From NCBI RefSeq assembly GCF_009759685.1, contig NZ_CP046654.1, forward strand, positions 2,852,001 to 2,916,000: a stretch of DNA of 64,000 nt, read 5' to 3'. Positions 1-8,606 of this stretch are shown here, one piece after another. This stretch comes from Acinetobacter baumannii (lineage in GTDB: Bacteria > Pseudomonadota > Gammaproteobacteria > Pseudomonadales > Moraxellaceae). The notes under the pieces were generated by a model. That model was given only the letters and a program-made list of their open reading frames with translations, searched no databases and was not told the origin of the DNA. Made by a program: the position numbers and the translations under genes. Position 1 is the first letter of the stretch, and each line of letters opens with the position of its first letter.

Positions 1-182
1 CAGTTTTTAAAACTTAATTATTTTAAAAAGGCAGAAGAAACAGAAAAATATTTAATCTTTTTTGAGAGTATTTAAGTAAATATTCAAAGAATTAAAATGT
101 AAAATGATTACATTAACTATCAATAAATCTGAAAGATTCTAACTTTTATGATCAAGAAAAAGTAGTTATCTTAATCAGGCTT

Positions 183-211
183 GAGCACAAACTCTTAAAG
201 TGCTCCTTTTT
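183..211 (+). terminator. Rho-independent terminator
   Basis: A 6-bp stem (GAGCAC / GTGCTC) closes an 11-nt loop and is followed by CTTTTT. It probably ends a gene lying left of the window. Bases 1-182 are AT-rich and show no gene. Confidence 0.6.
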
Positions 212-235
212 AGTTTGATTTTTTAGGTATTTAAA

Positions 236-553
236 ATGAATAAAATGCATGTAACTTTGGCTGTAGTGGTTGGTTTAATTATTGGTGTTGTAGTCGGTGC
301 GATAGGTTACTCTAAAACGGCCGCACGTTATGATGCGATGACCACCGCATGTGTAATGGTGAATCAGGCAGTTGAACATGAAATCTTGAAGCCTGAACAA
401 GTAAAAGAGTTAGGTGAGCTTACAGGCCAAACCCTTAAGAAAGATTATGCTTCTGTGGCATCAAAGTTTAAGTTTTCTGAAAATCAATTAGGTAATGCCT
501 CTGAAGGTTCTAATTGTAGCCAGTTTATTGTTGGTGTGAATGCAGCACAGTAA
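236..553 (+). CDS. Small membrane-anchored or exported hypothetical protein
   Basis: A 105-residue protein that I do not recognise. Residues 5-25 form one valine/isoleucine/glycine-rich hydrophobic segment after a short basic start, so it is either a signal anchor or an uncleaved N-terminal membrane helix. The remaining 80 residues are soluble, charged and probably periplasmic. Two cysteines (C39, C94) could form a disulfide there. An AGG-type ribosome site lies about 9 nt before the ATG; a second ATG at codon 4 is possible. It is a single-gene unit: a terminator lies upstream and a hairpin (605-628) downstream. Existence of the gene is likely; its function is unknown. Confidence 0.6.
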   Translation: MNKMHVTLAVVVGLIIGVVVGAIGYSKTAARYDAMTTACVMVNQAVEHEILKPEQVKELGELTGQTLKKDYASVASKFKFSENQLGNASEGSNCSQFIVGVNAAQ

Positions 554-604
554 CCACGTGTGATGTTATAAAAATTACCTTCAATTACTTTTAATTTATA
601 ACGA

Positions 605-628
605 TCAACCGTCCTTAAGGGCGGTTGA
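605..628. terminator. Terminator-like hairpin
   Basis: Ten-base inverted repeat (TCAACCGTCC / GGGCGGTTGA, one G-T pair) around a TTAA loop. It follows the small membrane protein gene, but a clear T-run is missing, so termination is only probable. Confidence 0.4.
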
Positions 629-836
629 TGCAATTTATAGTATTTTATATTTGTAGATTTTAGAAGAATGAAAACATTGAATACATTTAGCTTTAAGTAA
701 GTTTCTATCAAAAGCTCAACGTTATTTTTTAAGTGAAATAAATCAAATTTAACTAAAAACGAATAAATGGGTAGCCTAACTCAGCTAAAAGCTTACATAC
801 TATAAAAGTAAAGGAATTTTTAAGACAGGACGAAAC

Positions 837-1748
837 GTGAATTTAAAGAATCTTGAAGCATTTTACTGGGTGGTGACTTTAAATAGCTTCAATAAGGCAG
901 CAACTAAATTACAAACCACGCAGCCTGCGGTATCTCAAAAAATCACATCTCTTGAAAATGAATTAGGTTTTAAAGTTTTAGACCGGAGCTTGCGGCAGTT
1001 TAAACTGACCCATAAAGGCATGACATTATTTAAGTATGCTGAAAAGTTTATGCGTTTAGAAACTGATCTGGTTGCAGAGCTTACCGAAAATCAGCACCTG
1101 ACCGGAACCATACGTTTAGGCGTTTCCGAAACCATTGTGTATACATGGTTGGTTGAATATATCGAAAAAGTTCAACAGGAATTCCCAAAAGTTTCGGTTG
1201 AAATTGTGGTAGATCTGACCCCTAACTTGCAAGAAGGGGTACGTACAGGCGACTTGGACATGGCCTTTTTGCTTGGGCCAACTTTGGCTTTTGAATGTAT
1301 TGAGCAGTCGCTTTGTAACTTTGAACTGAGTTTCTTGGCGGCGCCATCTTTTAAAGGTGGAATTGGGCAAATGTCTTTTAAAACCTTAATGTCGCATACC
1401 ATTTTAACCTATCCAAAAATTACCTATCCCTATAAAGAATTAAAGGCAAAAATGAAAGAAAAGGGGATTGATGAACCACTTTCTATTACTAGTTATTCTT
1501 TAGCGACGTTATTGCGTCTAGCCGAGCAAGGTTTGGGTATTGCGGTCGTGCCGACCTTAACGGCATTAAAGGAAATTACCGACGGACGATTGGAAATATT
1601 AAATACGCCCATCCGTTTAAAAACCTTTCATTTCACGTCTATTTATATTCATGGTAATGACGTTGCTTTGAAAGAAAAATTAACTGAAGTAGCGGTTCAG
1701 GTTTCAGAAAGTGCCATGAAAAGACTCAATGAACAAATTAAAAAATAA
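837..1748 (+). CDS. LysR-family transcriptional regulator
   Basis: A 303-residue LysR-type regulator of normal family length. The N-terminal winged helix-turn-helix (about residues 1-60) contains the typical NKAATKLQTTQPAVSQKI recognition helix. The rest (about 90-295) is the periplasmic-binding-protein-like effector domain. Translation starts at GTG, with AGGA six bases upstream. The gene lies just upstream of, and in the same direction as, the NRAMP/pxp operon, so it is the obvious candidate regulator of 5-oxoproline use (inference). The ligand cannot be read from the sequence. Confidence 0.85.
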   Translation: MNLKNLEAFYWVVTLNSFNKAATKLQTTQPAVSQKITSLENELGFKVLDRSLRQFKLTHKGMTLFKYAEKFMRLETDLVAELTENQHLTGTIRLGVSETIVYTWLVEYIEKVQQEFPKVSVEIVVDLTPNLQEGVRTGDLDMAFLLGPTLAFECIEQSLCNFELSFLAAPSFKGGIGQMSFKTLMSHTILTYPKITYPYKELKAKMKEKGIDEPLSITSYSLATLLRLAEQGLGIAVVPTLTALKEITDGRLEILNTPIRLKTFHFTSIYIHGNDVALKEKLTEVAVQVSESAMKRLNEQIKK

Positions 1749-2114
1749 GATGTTTCTTGGATGCTTTTTACTCCTGTTTTTTCTTATTAAAAAAAGCTGT
1801 TTTGTAGGTAAAACGATAAAAGCAGCTTATGTACTTCAATAAGTAAAATTTATCTCACTCTTTATTTTGAGTATAAATTTATAAAAATCAAAATCTTAAA
1901 ATTTTAAATTTCTGTAAAAAGTCTTATTGTTCGTAGGGATTAGCTATGTTCTTATTTTAAACACAAGATTTGATCACCGATTGTGTTGATTGGGGAACAG
2001 GGAATCTTTGTCATTTAAAAGGATTAAAGAATATCGTTTGGGACAAAAAATGATGTTCTTGATTCAATTTGAAAATAGCGTTGTTAAGCTCAAATGGATG
2101 AGGAACGCATTAAT
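1749..2114. other. Intergenic region before the pxp operon
   Basis: About 370 AT-rich bases between the LysR gene and the transporter. An inverted repeat (AAGCTG near 1795 / CAGCTT near 1823) could end the LysR transcript. The remainder should hold the operon promoter and LysR site, but no convincing -35/-10 pair or T-N11-A palindrome could be assigned by eye. Confidence 0.35.
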
Positions 2115-3347
2115 ATGTCTTTACTGAAATCTTCTTTTTTATCAGATCGCCAATGGGCCATTGTTGCCTCAATTTTTATGATGGCGACCTCTGCAATGGG
2201 GCCAGGATTTTTAACCCAAACTGCTGTATTTACAGTTAAGTTAGGTGCTGCATTTGGCTTTGCAATTTTAATTTCTATTTTGATTGATTATGTCGTCCAA
2301 CAAAATATCTGGCGAGTAGTGACACTTACCCAGATGCGTGCATCAGACATTGCCAATAAAGCCTTACTGGGTAGTGGTTATTTACTGGCGTTTCTGGTGA
2401 TATTGGGTGGGTTTTTCTTTAGTGTCGGTAATATTGCAGGTGCAGCTTTAGGTTTAAATGCACTTTTTGGCCTAGATACAAAGTGGGGCGGTATTTTAAG
2501 TGGCGCCTTAGCCATTTTGATTTTTGCCTCTAAAAAAGCCACGCTTGCCATGGATAAAAGCATGATCGTGTTGGGATTGCTTAAAATCTTGCTGATTATT
2601 ATTGTGGCCGTCATTGTAATGCCTCCTGTTGGGCAAGCAGTTCAGCAAACCTTTGCTCCAGACCAAATCGACTTTGCCATTATTACCACTATTGTTGGCG
2701 GTACAGTTGGTGGTTATATCTGTTACGCAGGTGCGCATCGCTTACTCGATAAAGGCGCTATTGGACCTGAAAATATTAATGAAGTTGCCAAAGCTGCGAC
2801 CAAGGGCATTATTGTAGTCGGCATCATGCGTTATGTGTTGTTCTTAGCATTCTTAGGTGTGGTGGTAAGCGGTGCTCATATTGATTTAGCCAGTCACGAT
2901 GCCAATCCGGCAGCCCAAGCATTCCAATATGCGGCAGGCACATTTGGTTTTAAATTATTTGGTTTAATTTTCTGGGCAGCTGGTATTAGTAGCACGATCG
3001 GCGCAGCATATACCTCAGTTTCATTCTTTACTGCATTTAAAAAGAACTTAACACCAAAACAGACCAACTATACGACCATTACCTTTATCGCATTAGCGTT
3101 ATTGCTCTATGTGTTATTGGGTGCAACTCCGGCAGGCCTACTCATTTTCGTAGGTGGTTTTAACGGATTGGTGTTGCCAATTGGCCTTACAATTTTTGTG
3201 TATGTGGCTGCATGCCGTAAAGATTTAATGGGTAATTATAACTATCCAAAGTGGTTGCTTATTTTAGGTGGATTAACATGTTTGTTGACGTGGTGGATGG
3301 GCTATATGTCATTTACGACAGTATTTAATTATTTGACCAAACTTTAA
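2115..3347 (+). CDS. NRAMP-related membrane transporter of the pxp operon
   Basis: A polytopic inner-membrane protein of 410 residues with about 11 hydrophobic segments, resembling the NRAMP superfamily. The first helix carries GPGF where metal-transporting NRAMPs have the DPGN metal-binding motif, and the MPH motif of helix 6 is also not visible. It therefore probably does not carry Mn/Fe by the classical site. As first gene of the 5-oxoproline operon it may import 5-oxoproline or a related substrate (inference). I place the start at 2115 rather than at the ATG at 2094, because GAGGAA sits 9 nt before 2115 and nothing comparable precedes 2094. Confidence 0.8.
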   Translation: MSLLKSSFLSDRQWAIVASIFMMATSAMGPGFLTQTAVFTVKLGAAFGFAILISILIDYVVQQNIWRVVTLTQMRASDIANKALLGSGYLLAFLVILGGFFFSVGNIAGAALGLNALFGLDTKWGGILSGALAILIFASKKATLAMDKSMIVLGLLKILLIIIVAVIVMPPVGQAVQQTFAPDQIDFAIITTIVGGTVGGYICYAGAHRLLDKGAIGPENINEVAKAATKGIIVVGIMRYVLFLAFLGVVVSGAHIDLASHDANPAAQAFQYAAGTFGFKLFGLIFWAAGISSTIGAAYTSVSFFTAFKKNLTPKQTNYTTITFIALALLLYVLLGATPAGLLIFVGGFNGLVLPIGLTIFVYVAACRKDLMGNYNYPKWLLILGGLTCLLTWWMGYMSFTTVFNYLTKL

Positions 3348-3381
3348 GCCAGACGACATGAATTGATAAAGGAATAATGCC

Positions 3382-4146
3382 ATGTTTGTAGATTTAAATA
3401 GTGATTTGGGCGAAAGCTTTGGCTCATGGAAAATGGGTAATGATGACCAGATTTTACCTGTTGTGACCAGTGCCAACATTGCTTGTGGTTTTCATGCTGG
3501 TGACCCGCTCGGCATTTTAAAAACAGTTCGTAAAGCGGTTGAACTTGGCGTGACTATTGGCGCTCACGTGTCTTATCCAGACCTTGTTGGATTTGGCCGT
3601 CGTAATATGGATTTGTCACGTGACGAACTCATTGCCGACGTGCTTTACCAAATTTCTGCACTCGATGGTTTAGCGAAAGTAGCTGGCTCAAAAGTGCAGT
3701 ACGTTAAACCACACGGTGCACTCTACAACACCATTGCCCATGACCAAGCTCAGGCAGCAGCCGTAATTGATGCCATTAAAATGTATAACCCTGAACTGGT
3801 TTTAGTTGCTTTGGCGGGGTCTAACTTGGTAGAGCAAGCACGAGCTGCTGGTTTAAAAGTTGTGTCCGAAGCATTTGCAGACCGTGCTTATAACAGCGAT
3901 GGTTCATTGGTGTCTCGCCGTTTAGAAGGTGCGGTTTTACACGACTCGGCATTTGTTGCGAGCCGTGTGGTGTCTATGCTTAAAAATGGTGGGGTTGAGT
4001 CAATTGATGGTGTATTTACCCCAATTCAGGCTGACACGATTTGCTTACACGGCGATACCGACGGTGCACTAGAAATGTCGGCTGCCATTAAAGCCGAGCT
4101 TGTAAAAAATAATATTGAAATTCGACCATTTGTAAATAAAGCATAA
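3382..4146 (+). CDS. pxpA: 5-oxoprolinase subunit PxpA (LamB/YcsF family)
   Basis: A 254-residue LamB/YcsF-family protein of full length. The hallmark N-terminus is present (NSDLGESFG, then [11 protein letters not shown]), as are VKPHGALYN around residue 112 and the C-terminal ICLHGD motif. In the family PxpA acts with PxpB and PxpC to cleave 5-oxoproline to glutamate with ATP hydrolysis in the cytoplasm. It is preceded by AAGGAATAATGCC, a good ribosome site, 34 nt after the transporter, and is followed 11 nt later by the DUF1445 gene. This is the usual operon context. Confidence 0.92.
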   Translation: MFVDLNSDLGESFGSWKMGNDDQILPVVTSANIACGFHAGDPLGILKTVRKAVELGVTIGAHVSYPDLVGFGRRNMDLSRDELIADVLYQISALDGLAKVAGSKVQYVKPHGALYNTIAHDQAQAAAVIDAIKMYNPELVLVALAGSNLVEQARAAGLKVVSEAFADRAYNSDGSLVSRRLEGAVLHDSAFVASRVVSMLKNGGVESIDGVFTPIQADTICLHGDTDGALEMSAAIKAELVKNNIEIRPFVNKA

Positions 4147-4157
4147 GGAAGAGCGCA

Positions 4158-4964
4158 ATGTATAAGGATATTAAAGTCGACCCAGCTCAGCTTGAAGCCG
4201 CATTACATGCACGTTTAAAAATCCGTGCAGGTTTCGATAAACCAACGGCGGGCATGGCTGCGGGTATGACGCAGGTCAACATGATTTCAGTGCCAAGAGA
4301 TTGGGCATATGACTTTTTACTCTATGCACACCGTAACCCGCAAAGCTGCCCAGTGCTTGATGTGCTCGAAGAAGGCATCTATGCAACTAAGCTTGCAGCA
4401 GATTCAGACATTCGAACTGACTTTCCACGTTATCGCATTTGGAAAGATGGCGAAATGGTCGATGAAGTGACCGATGCGAGAGAGATTTATAATGCTCATC
4501 CTGATTTAGTGACTTTCTTAATTGGCTGTAGTTTTTCGTTTGAAACAGCTTTGCAAGAAGCGGGGATTGAAGTTCGCCACATTCATGATGACACCAATGT
4601 GCCGATGTATCTGAGCAATATAAAGTGCGAACCGGCAGGGCGTATTTCAGGAAATATGGTGGTTTCCATGCGACCAATTCCATCTCATCAAATTAGTGAA
4701 GCAGTAAAAATTACAGCGCGTATGCCAAGTGTACATGGGGCACCTGTACATATCGGGCACCCTGAAAGCTTAGGTATTAAGGATGTAAATAAGCCTGACT
4801 TTGGTGATGCTTCCCGTATTGAAGCGGGTGAAATTCCAGTATTTTGGGCATGTGGGGTAACACCGCAAGCAGCAGTCATGAACTCGAAAATTCCTTTTGC
4901 GATTAGTCATGCACCGGGTTACATGTTTATTACCGATATTCCTGACCGTGCTTGGATGGGCTAA
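4158..4964 (+). CDS. DUF1445 / YcsI-family putative hydro-lyase
   Basis: A 268-residue DUF1445 (YcsI-like, D-glutamate cyclase-related) protein. Recognisable blocks are the N-terminal [29 protein letters not shown] and the C-terminal [12 protein letters not shown] and [15 protein letters not shown]. Family members are annotated as putative hydro-lyases, and a mammalian relative makes 5-oxo-D-proline from D-glutamate. Its place between pxpA and pxpBC suggests that it produces or isomerises an oxoproline-type substrate (inference). It has a GGAAGAG ribosome site. The exact reaction is not established by sequence. Confidence 0.85.
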   Translation: MYKDIKVDPAQLEAALHARLKIRAGFDKPTAGMAAGMTQVNMISVPRDWAYDFLLYAHRNPQSCPVLDVLEEGIYATKLAADSDIRTDFPRYRIWKDGEMVDEVTDAREIYNAHPDLVTFLIGCSFSFETALQEAGIEVRHIHDDTNVPMYLSNIKCEPAGRISGNMVVSMRPIPSHQISEAVKITARMPSVHGAPVHIGHPESLGIKDVNKPDFGDASRIEAGEIPVFWACGVTPQAAVMNSKIPFAISHAPGYMFITDIPDRAWMG

Positions 4965-4996
4965 ATAGCTAAAGAAGAATTAAAAAGGATAAGCAA

Positions 4997-6586
4997 ATGC
5001 GTTTTTTATCGGTAAACGCCGATTGTTTTCTTATTGAGCTTGCGAGCTTAGAAGAAACATTGGCGTTGTACAATAAATTGCAAAATACGCAATTGAATGG
5101 AATTAAAGACTTAGTCCCCGCTGCAAAAACAATTTTGGTTTTTTTTAATGAGATCGAAACCAGTTTTAAAACGCTGGTTGCTTCAATTCAGAGCCTCAAA
5201 ATTGATTCTGGATTTGAGCGTAGCGGCCAAGAAGTGATTGTGCCGATTTGCTATAACGGCGAAGACCTTGCGCAAGTTGCCGAGTTACAAGGGCTGACTG
5301 TTGCTGATGTGATTAGAAAACATCACCAAAGCGTGTGGAATGTGGCTTTTATTGGGTTTGCGCCGGGCTTTGCGTATATGAGCAGTCCCGATAAGCCTTT
5401 TACCGATATTCCACGCTTAACGGTTCCCCGTAAAAAAATACCGTCAGGCTCTTTGGGGTTGGCTGGAAAATACTCTGGTATTTACCCAAAAGACAGTCCG
5501 GGTGGTTGGCAGCTGATTGGTACAACAACAGAAAAAATGTGGGATTTAGAGCGTAAAAATCCTGCATTGCTGTTACCGGGTATGACCGTACATTTTGAAG
5601 ATGTCACGCATCGACCAACTACTGTGACTGTACCGCAACAAATCACGCTTAAGGTTGAGTCTAAACAGTCTAAGTCTGTGCCACTTTTTACGATCACGGC
5701 GCCAAGTCTACAAATGCTTATTCAAGACGAAGGGCGTTTAAACCAGACCAATATTGGTGTTGGCGTGGCTGGTGCAATGGATTTATCTGCCATGCATAGT
5801 GCCAACCGTATTGTGGGTAACCCAACCGATACACCTGTCATTGAAGTTTTAAATGGCGGCCTAAAAGCCAAAATGCAGCATGCAGGCGTTATTGCGGTGG
5901 CAGGCGCGATCTCAAACATTCGTGTGAAATTTGCCGATGGTCAAACCGCAGACTTTGCAAGCTATCAACCGATTGATTTGGACGAAGGCGATGAATTTCA
6001 AATTCTGCCGCCGACAGCAGGCTTAAGAAACTATCTGGCAGTTCGCGGTGGTATCGACGTTGAACCAGTGCTCAATAGTGCTTCGTTTGATAGCTTGGCA
6101 GTGTTAGGGCCAGAGCCTTTAAAGCTTGGAGATACCATTTATCAGGGACAGGTAAAGGCAACCAACATTAGTGTAAATGAAGTGGGTAAAAGTGATTTGC
6201 CAAAAGCTGGCGAAGTCGTTGAGCTAGATATTGTGATGGGCCCACGTACAGACTGGTTTGAACAAGACAGTATTGAACTGCTCTGTCAGCAAGAATGGTT
6301 GGTAACCAATGAAAGCAACCGCGTCGGGCTAAGACTTTCAGGTGCACAGCCTTTATCTCGCAAAATCACCCATGAACTGGAAAGTGAAGGCACATGCATT
6401 GGCGCTTTGCAAATTCCACCGAGTGGTCAGCCCGTTTTGTTTATGAATGATCACCCTTTAACGGGCGGATATCCGGTCATTGCCTCAGTTGCTAAACACC
6501 ATTGGGATTTGGTGGCACAGATTCCGGCAGGTTGCCGCATCAAATTTAAAAAAATTGCCGAATTTACAGATTTTGAGAATGAATGA
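4997..6586 (+). CDS. 5-oxoprolinase PxpB-PxpC fusion (KipI-KipA, AHS1-AHS2)
   Basis: A 529-residue fusion of two proteins that are separate in E. coli and B. subtilis. Residues 1 to about 215 are PxpB/KipI (AHS1), with GFAPGFAYM and the PSGSLGLAGKYSGIYP block. Residues from about 232 onward are PxpC/KipA (AHS2), with LIQDEGR and GVAGAMD. PxpB and PxpC carry the ATP-dependent lactam-opening activity with PxpA. The same AHS1/AHS2 modules occur in urea and guanidine carboxylases, including the one encoded at 24.7 kb here. The stop codon overlaps the start of the biotin carboxylase gene (ATGA), which indicates translational coupling. Confidence 0.9.
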   Translation: MRFLSVNADCFLIELASLEETLALYNKLQNTQLNGIKDLVPAAKTILVFFNEIETSFKTLVASIQSLKIDSGFERSGQEVIVPICYNGEDLAQVAELQGLTVADVIRKHHQSVWNVAFIGFAPGFAYMSSPDKPFTDIPRLTVPRKKIPSGSLGLAGKYSGIYPKDSPGGWQLIGTTTEKMWDLERKNPALLLPGMTVHFEDVTHRPTTVTVPQQITLKVESKQSKSVPLFTITAPSLQMLIQDEGRLNQTNIGVGVAGAMDLSAMHSANRIVGNPTDTPVIEVLNGGLKAKMQHAGVIAVAGAISNIRVKFADGQTADFASYQPIDLDEGDEFQILPPTAGLRNYLAVRGGIDVEPVLNSASFDSLAVLGPEPLKLGDTIYQGQVKATNISVNEVGKSDLPKAGEVVELDIVMGPRTDWFEQDSIELLCQQEWLVTNESNRVGLRLSGAQPLSRKITHELESEGTCIGALQIPPSGQPVLFMNDHPLTGGYPVIASVAKHHWDLVAQIPAGCRIKFKKIAEFTDFENE

Positions 6587-8304
6587 TGAATACAGAAAAA
6601 TTATTGATTGCTAACCGTGGTGAAATTGCTGTTCGTATTATTCATGCTTGTCGTGATATGGGAATTTCTTCAGTCGCGTTATATGCAGATGACGATATTG
6701 GTAGCATGCATGTTGAACTTGCGGATGAAGCATGGGGCTTGGCTGGTGCAACTGCCAGTGAAACCTACCTAAATATTCCAGCCATTATTGAAGTTGCAAA
6801 AAAATCAAAAGCGACCATGGTCCATCCGGGTTATGGCTTTTTATCTGAACGTGCTGAATTTGCCCAAGCTGTGATTGATGCGGGCTTAAAATGGGTAGGG
6901 CCATCTCCAAGTGCCATTGAAAAACTAGGTGATAAAATCGAAGCACGTAAAATTGCAGCTTCGGTTGGTGCGCCGTTGGTTCAGGGTACACAAGACCCAC
7001 TTAATAATGCAGATGAAGCTTTAGAGTTTGCCAAACAATATGGTTTACCAATTGCCATTAAAGCCGCATTCGGTGGTGGTGGCCGTGGCTTAAAAGTCGC
7101 GTGGAAACTCGAAGAAGTGAAAGAGCTTTATGAGTCGGCAGTACGAGAGGCAAAAGCTGCCTTTGGTCGTGGTGAATGTTTTGTCGAGCAATATTTAGAT
7201 AAACCGCGCCATGTAGAAGCGCAAGTAATAGCCGACCAACATGGCAATATTGTGGTACTGGGTACACGCGATTGCTCGTTGCAACGCCGTAACCAGAAGT
7301 TAGTTGAAGAAGCACCAGCGCCATTTATTAGCGATGAGATTTATCAGCAAATTTTAAGCTCGGCAAAAAACATTTGTCAGGCTGCAAACTATGTGGGTGC
7401 GGGTACAGTTGAATATTTACTGAGTCGTGACGGCAAGCTTTCATTCTTAGAAGTAAACACACGTTTGCAAGTTGAGCACCCAGTGACCGAAGAAACCTCA
7501 AAAGTCGATTTGGTCGTTGAACAAATTCGCGTGGCTCAAGGTGAAGTGCTTTCTATTAAAGAAACTCCAAAAGCACAAGGTCATGCGATAGAGTTCCGTA
7601 TTAATGCCGAAGACCCAGCCCGTGGGTTTATTCCGGCCTTTGGTGTGTTGAGTTTGTTTGAAGCGCCGTTTGGTAACGGGGTACGCATGGACACTGGCGT
7701 TCGCACGGGTTCATTAGTATCTAGCCACTTTGACTCACTCATGGCAAAACTGATTGTCAGTGGTCCAACCCGCGAAGTTGCAATTGCCCGTGCGAAACGT
7801 GCTTTGAAACAATTCAAAATTGAAGGCGTGGCGTCGGTTTTAGACTTCCACCGTGCGGTACTCAATGAACCTGACTTTACCGATGAATTTAATGTACATA
7901 CACGCTGGATCGAAAATGACTTTAAACAAGAGTTAAAGCCAACCAAACGCGGCATTCCAAACCATCAACAACCAATGCTGCTCAGCTACATTGAAATTGA
8001 TGGCAAGTTACACCGTCTAGGTTTACCTGCGGGCATGTTTGCACAAGGGCCAGCAACCGCCGTTCAAGCCCAAACAGCCGAGCCAGAAGTCAGTGCCGAG
8101 CATTTACTGGCACCCATCAATGGTGTGATTAGTGCTTGGAAAGTTGAAAATGGTGAGCAGGTCACCGAGGGGCAAGTGGTTGCCATTATGGAAGCCATGA
8201 AAATGGAAGTGCAGGTACTGGCACATCGAAGTGGTGTTATTCAGATTGGTGCCGAAAAAGGCACGACCTGCCATGCAGAAACTGCCATTGCGAGTATTCA
8301 CTAA
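6583..8304 (+). CDS. Biotin carboxylase-BCCP fusion of the pxp operon
   Basis: A 573-residue protein, about 120 residues longer than AccC. Residues 1 to about 445 form a biotin carboxylase: an IANRGEIAVR start, the glycine-rich ATP loop FGGGGRGLKV, and VNTRLQVEHPVTE. The last 75 residues are a biotinyl domain with EAMKM; the biotinylated lysine is K540. It should carboxylate its own biotin using ATP and bicarbonate. No carboxyltransferase subunit is present, so the transfer step may be done by the adjacent AHS1-AHS2 protein, as in urea carboxylase (inference). The start overlaps the previous stop; the second of two adjacent ATGs is equally plausible. Confidence 0.88.
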   Translation: MMNTEKLLIANRGEIAVRIIHACRDMGISSVALYADDDIGSMHVELADEAWGLAGATASETYLNIPAIIEVAKKSKATMVHPGYGFLSERAEFAQAVIDAGLKWVGPSPSAIEKLGDKIEARKIAASVGAPLVQGTQDPLNNADEALEFAKQYGLPIAIKAAFGGGGRGLKVAWKLEEVKELYESAVREAKAAFGRGECFVEQYLDKPRHVEAQVIADQHGNIVVLGTRDCSLQRRNQKLVEEAPAPFISDEIYQQILSSAKNICQAANYVGAGTVEYLLSRDGKLSFLEVNTRLQVEHPVTEETSKVDLVVEQIRVAQGEVLSIKETPKAQGHAIEFRINAEDPARGFIPAFGVLSLFEAPFGNGVRMDTGVRTGSLVSSHFDSLMAKLIVSGPTREVAIARAKRALKQFKIEGVASVLDFHRAVLNEPDFTDEFNVHTRWIENDFKQELKPTKRGIPNHQQPMLLSYIEIDGKLHRLGLPAGMFAQGPATAVQAQTAEPEVSAEHLLAPINGVISAWKVENGEQVTEGQVVAIMEAMKMEVQVLAHRSGVIQIGAEKGTTCHAETAIASIH

Positions 8305-8326
8305 GCTATGAACTGTTTTAAATTGA

Positions 8327-8352
8327 TTGAGTCTTAGTTCGCTAAGACTCAA
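8327..8352. terminator. UUCG-capped hairpin after the pxp operon
   Basis: A perfect 11-bp stem (TTGAGTCTTAG / CTAAGACTCAA) capped by a TTCG tetraloop, 23 nt after the biotin carboxylase stop. No T-run follows on the + strand, so it may be an mRNA 3'-end stabiliser or a weak terminator. Confidence 0.55.
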
Positions 8353-8484
8353 CATAACCTTTATCTATCAAATCAGTGAGGAATTTTTTCAACGTTGTCG
8401 TTAACGAATTTCGTCTTGAAAAAACACAGTAATTATGAGATATTTGTCACAGTTTGGTGATACTAAAAATTAATCACTGTATTG

Positions 8485-8512
8485 AAAGCTCGCATATGCG
8501 GGCTTTAATTTT
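8485..8512 (+). terminator. Terminator between the pxp operon and CLC gene
   Basis: An almost uninterrupted 22-base inverted repeat (AAAGCTCGCA / TGCGGGCTTT) followed by TAATTTTT. Together with the UUCG hairpin, it fills the 302-nt gap 8305-8606. No fluoride riboswitch or other gene was found in that gap. Confidence 0.65.
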
Positions 8513-8606
8513 TAGCCCAGTTTAAGCATTTCTCACTTAATGAGCTGGCAGCATAAAAACAATTTGAGAATTTGGCACTCACTCAAAGGCGAATTGAAGA
8601 AAGCGA

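Noticed and set aside
484..711. 75-codon minus-strand frame overlapping the first small gene
   Set aside because: It crosses the downstream hairpin and the 3' end of a better supported gene on the other strand; no ribosome site.
8305..8606. Fluoride riboswitch upstream of the CLC gene
   Set aside because: The conserved GGCGATGG and CTCCTAC-type blocks are not present; only two hairpins are visible.
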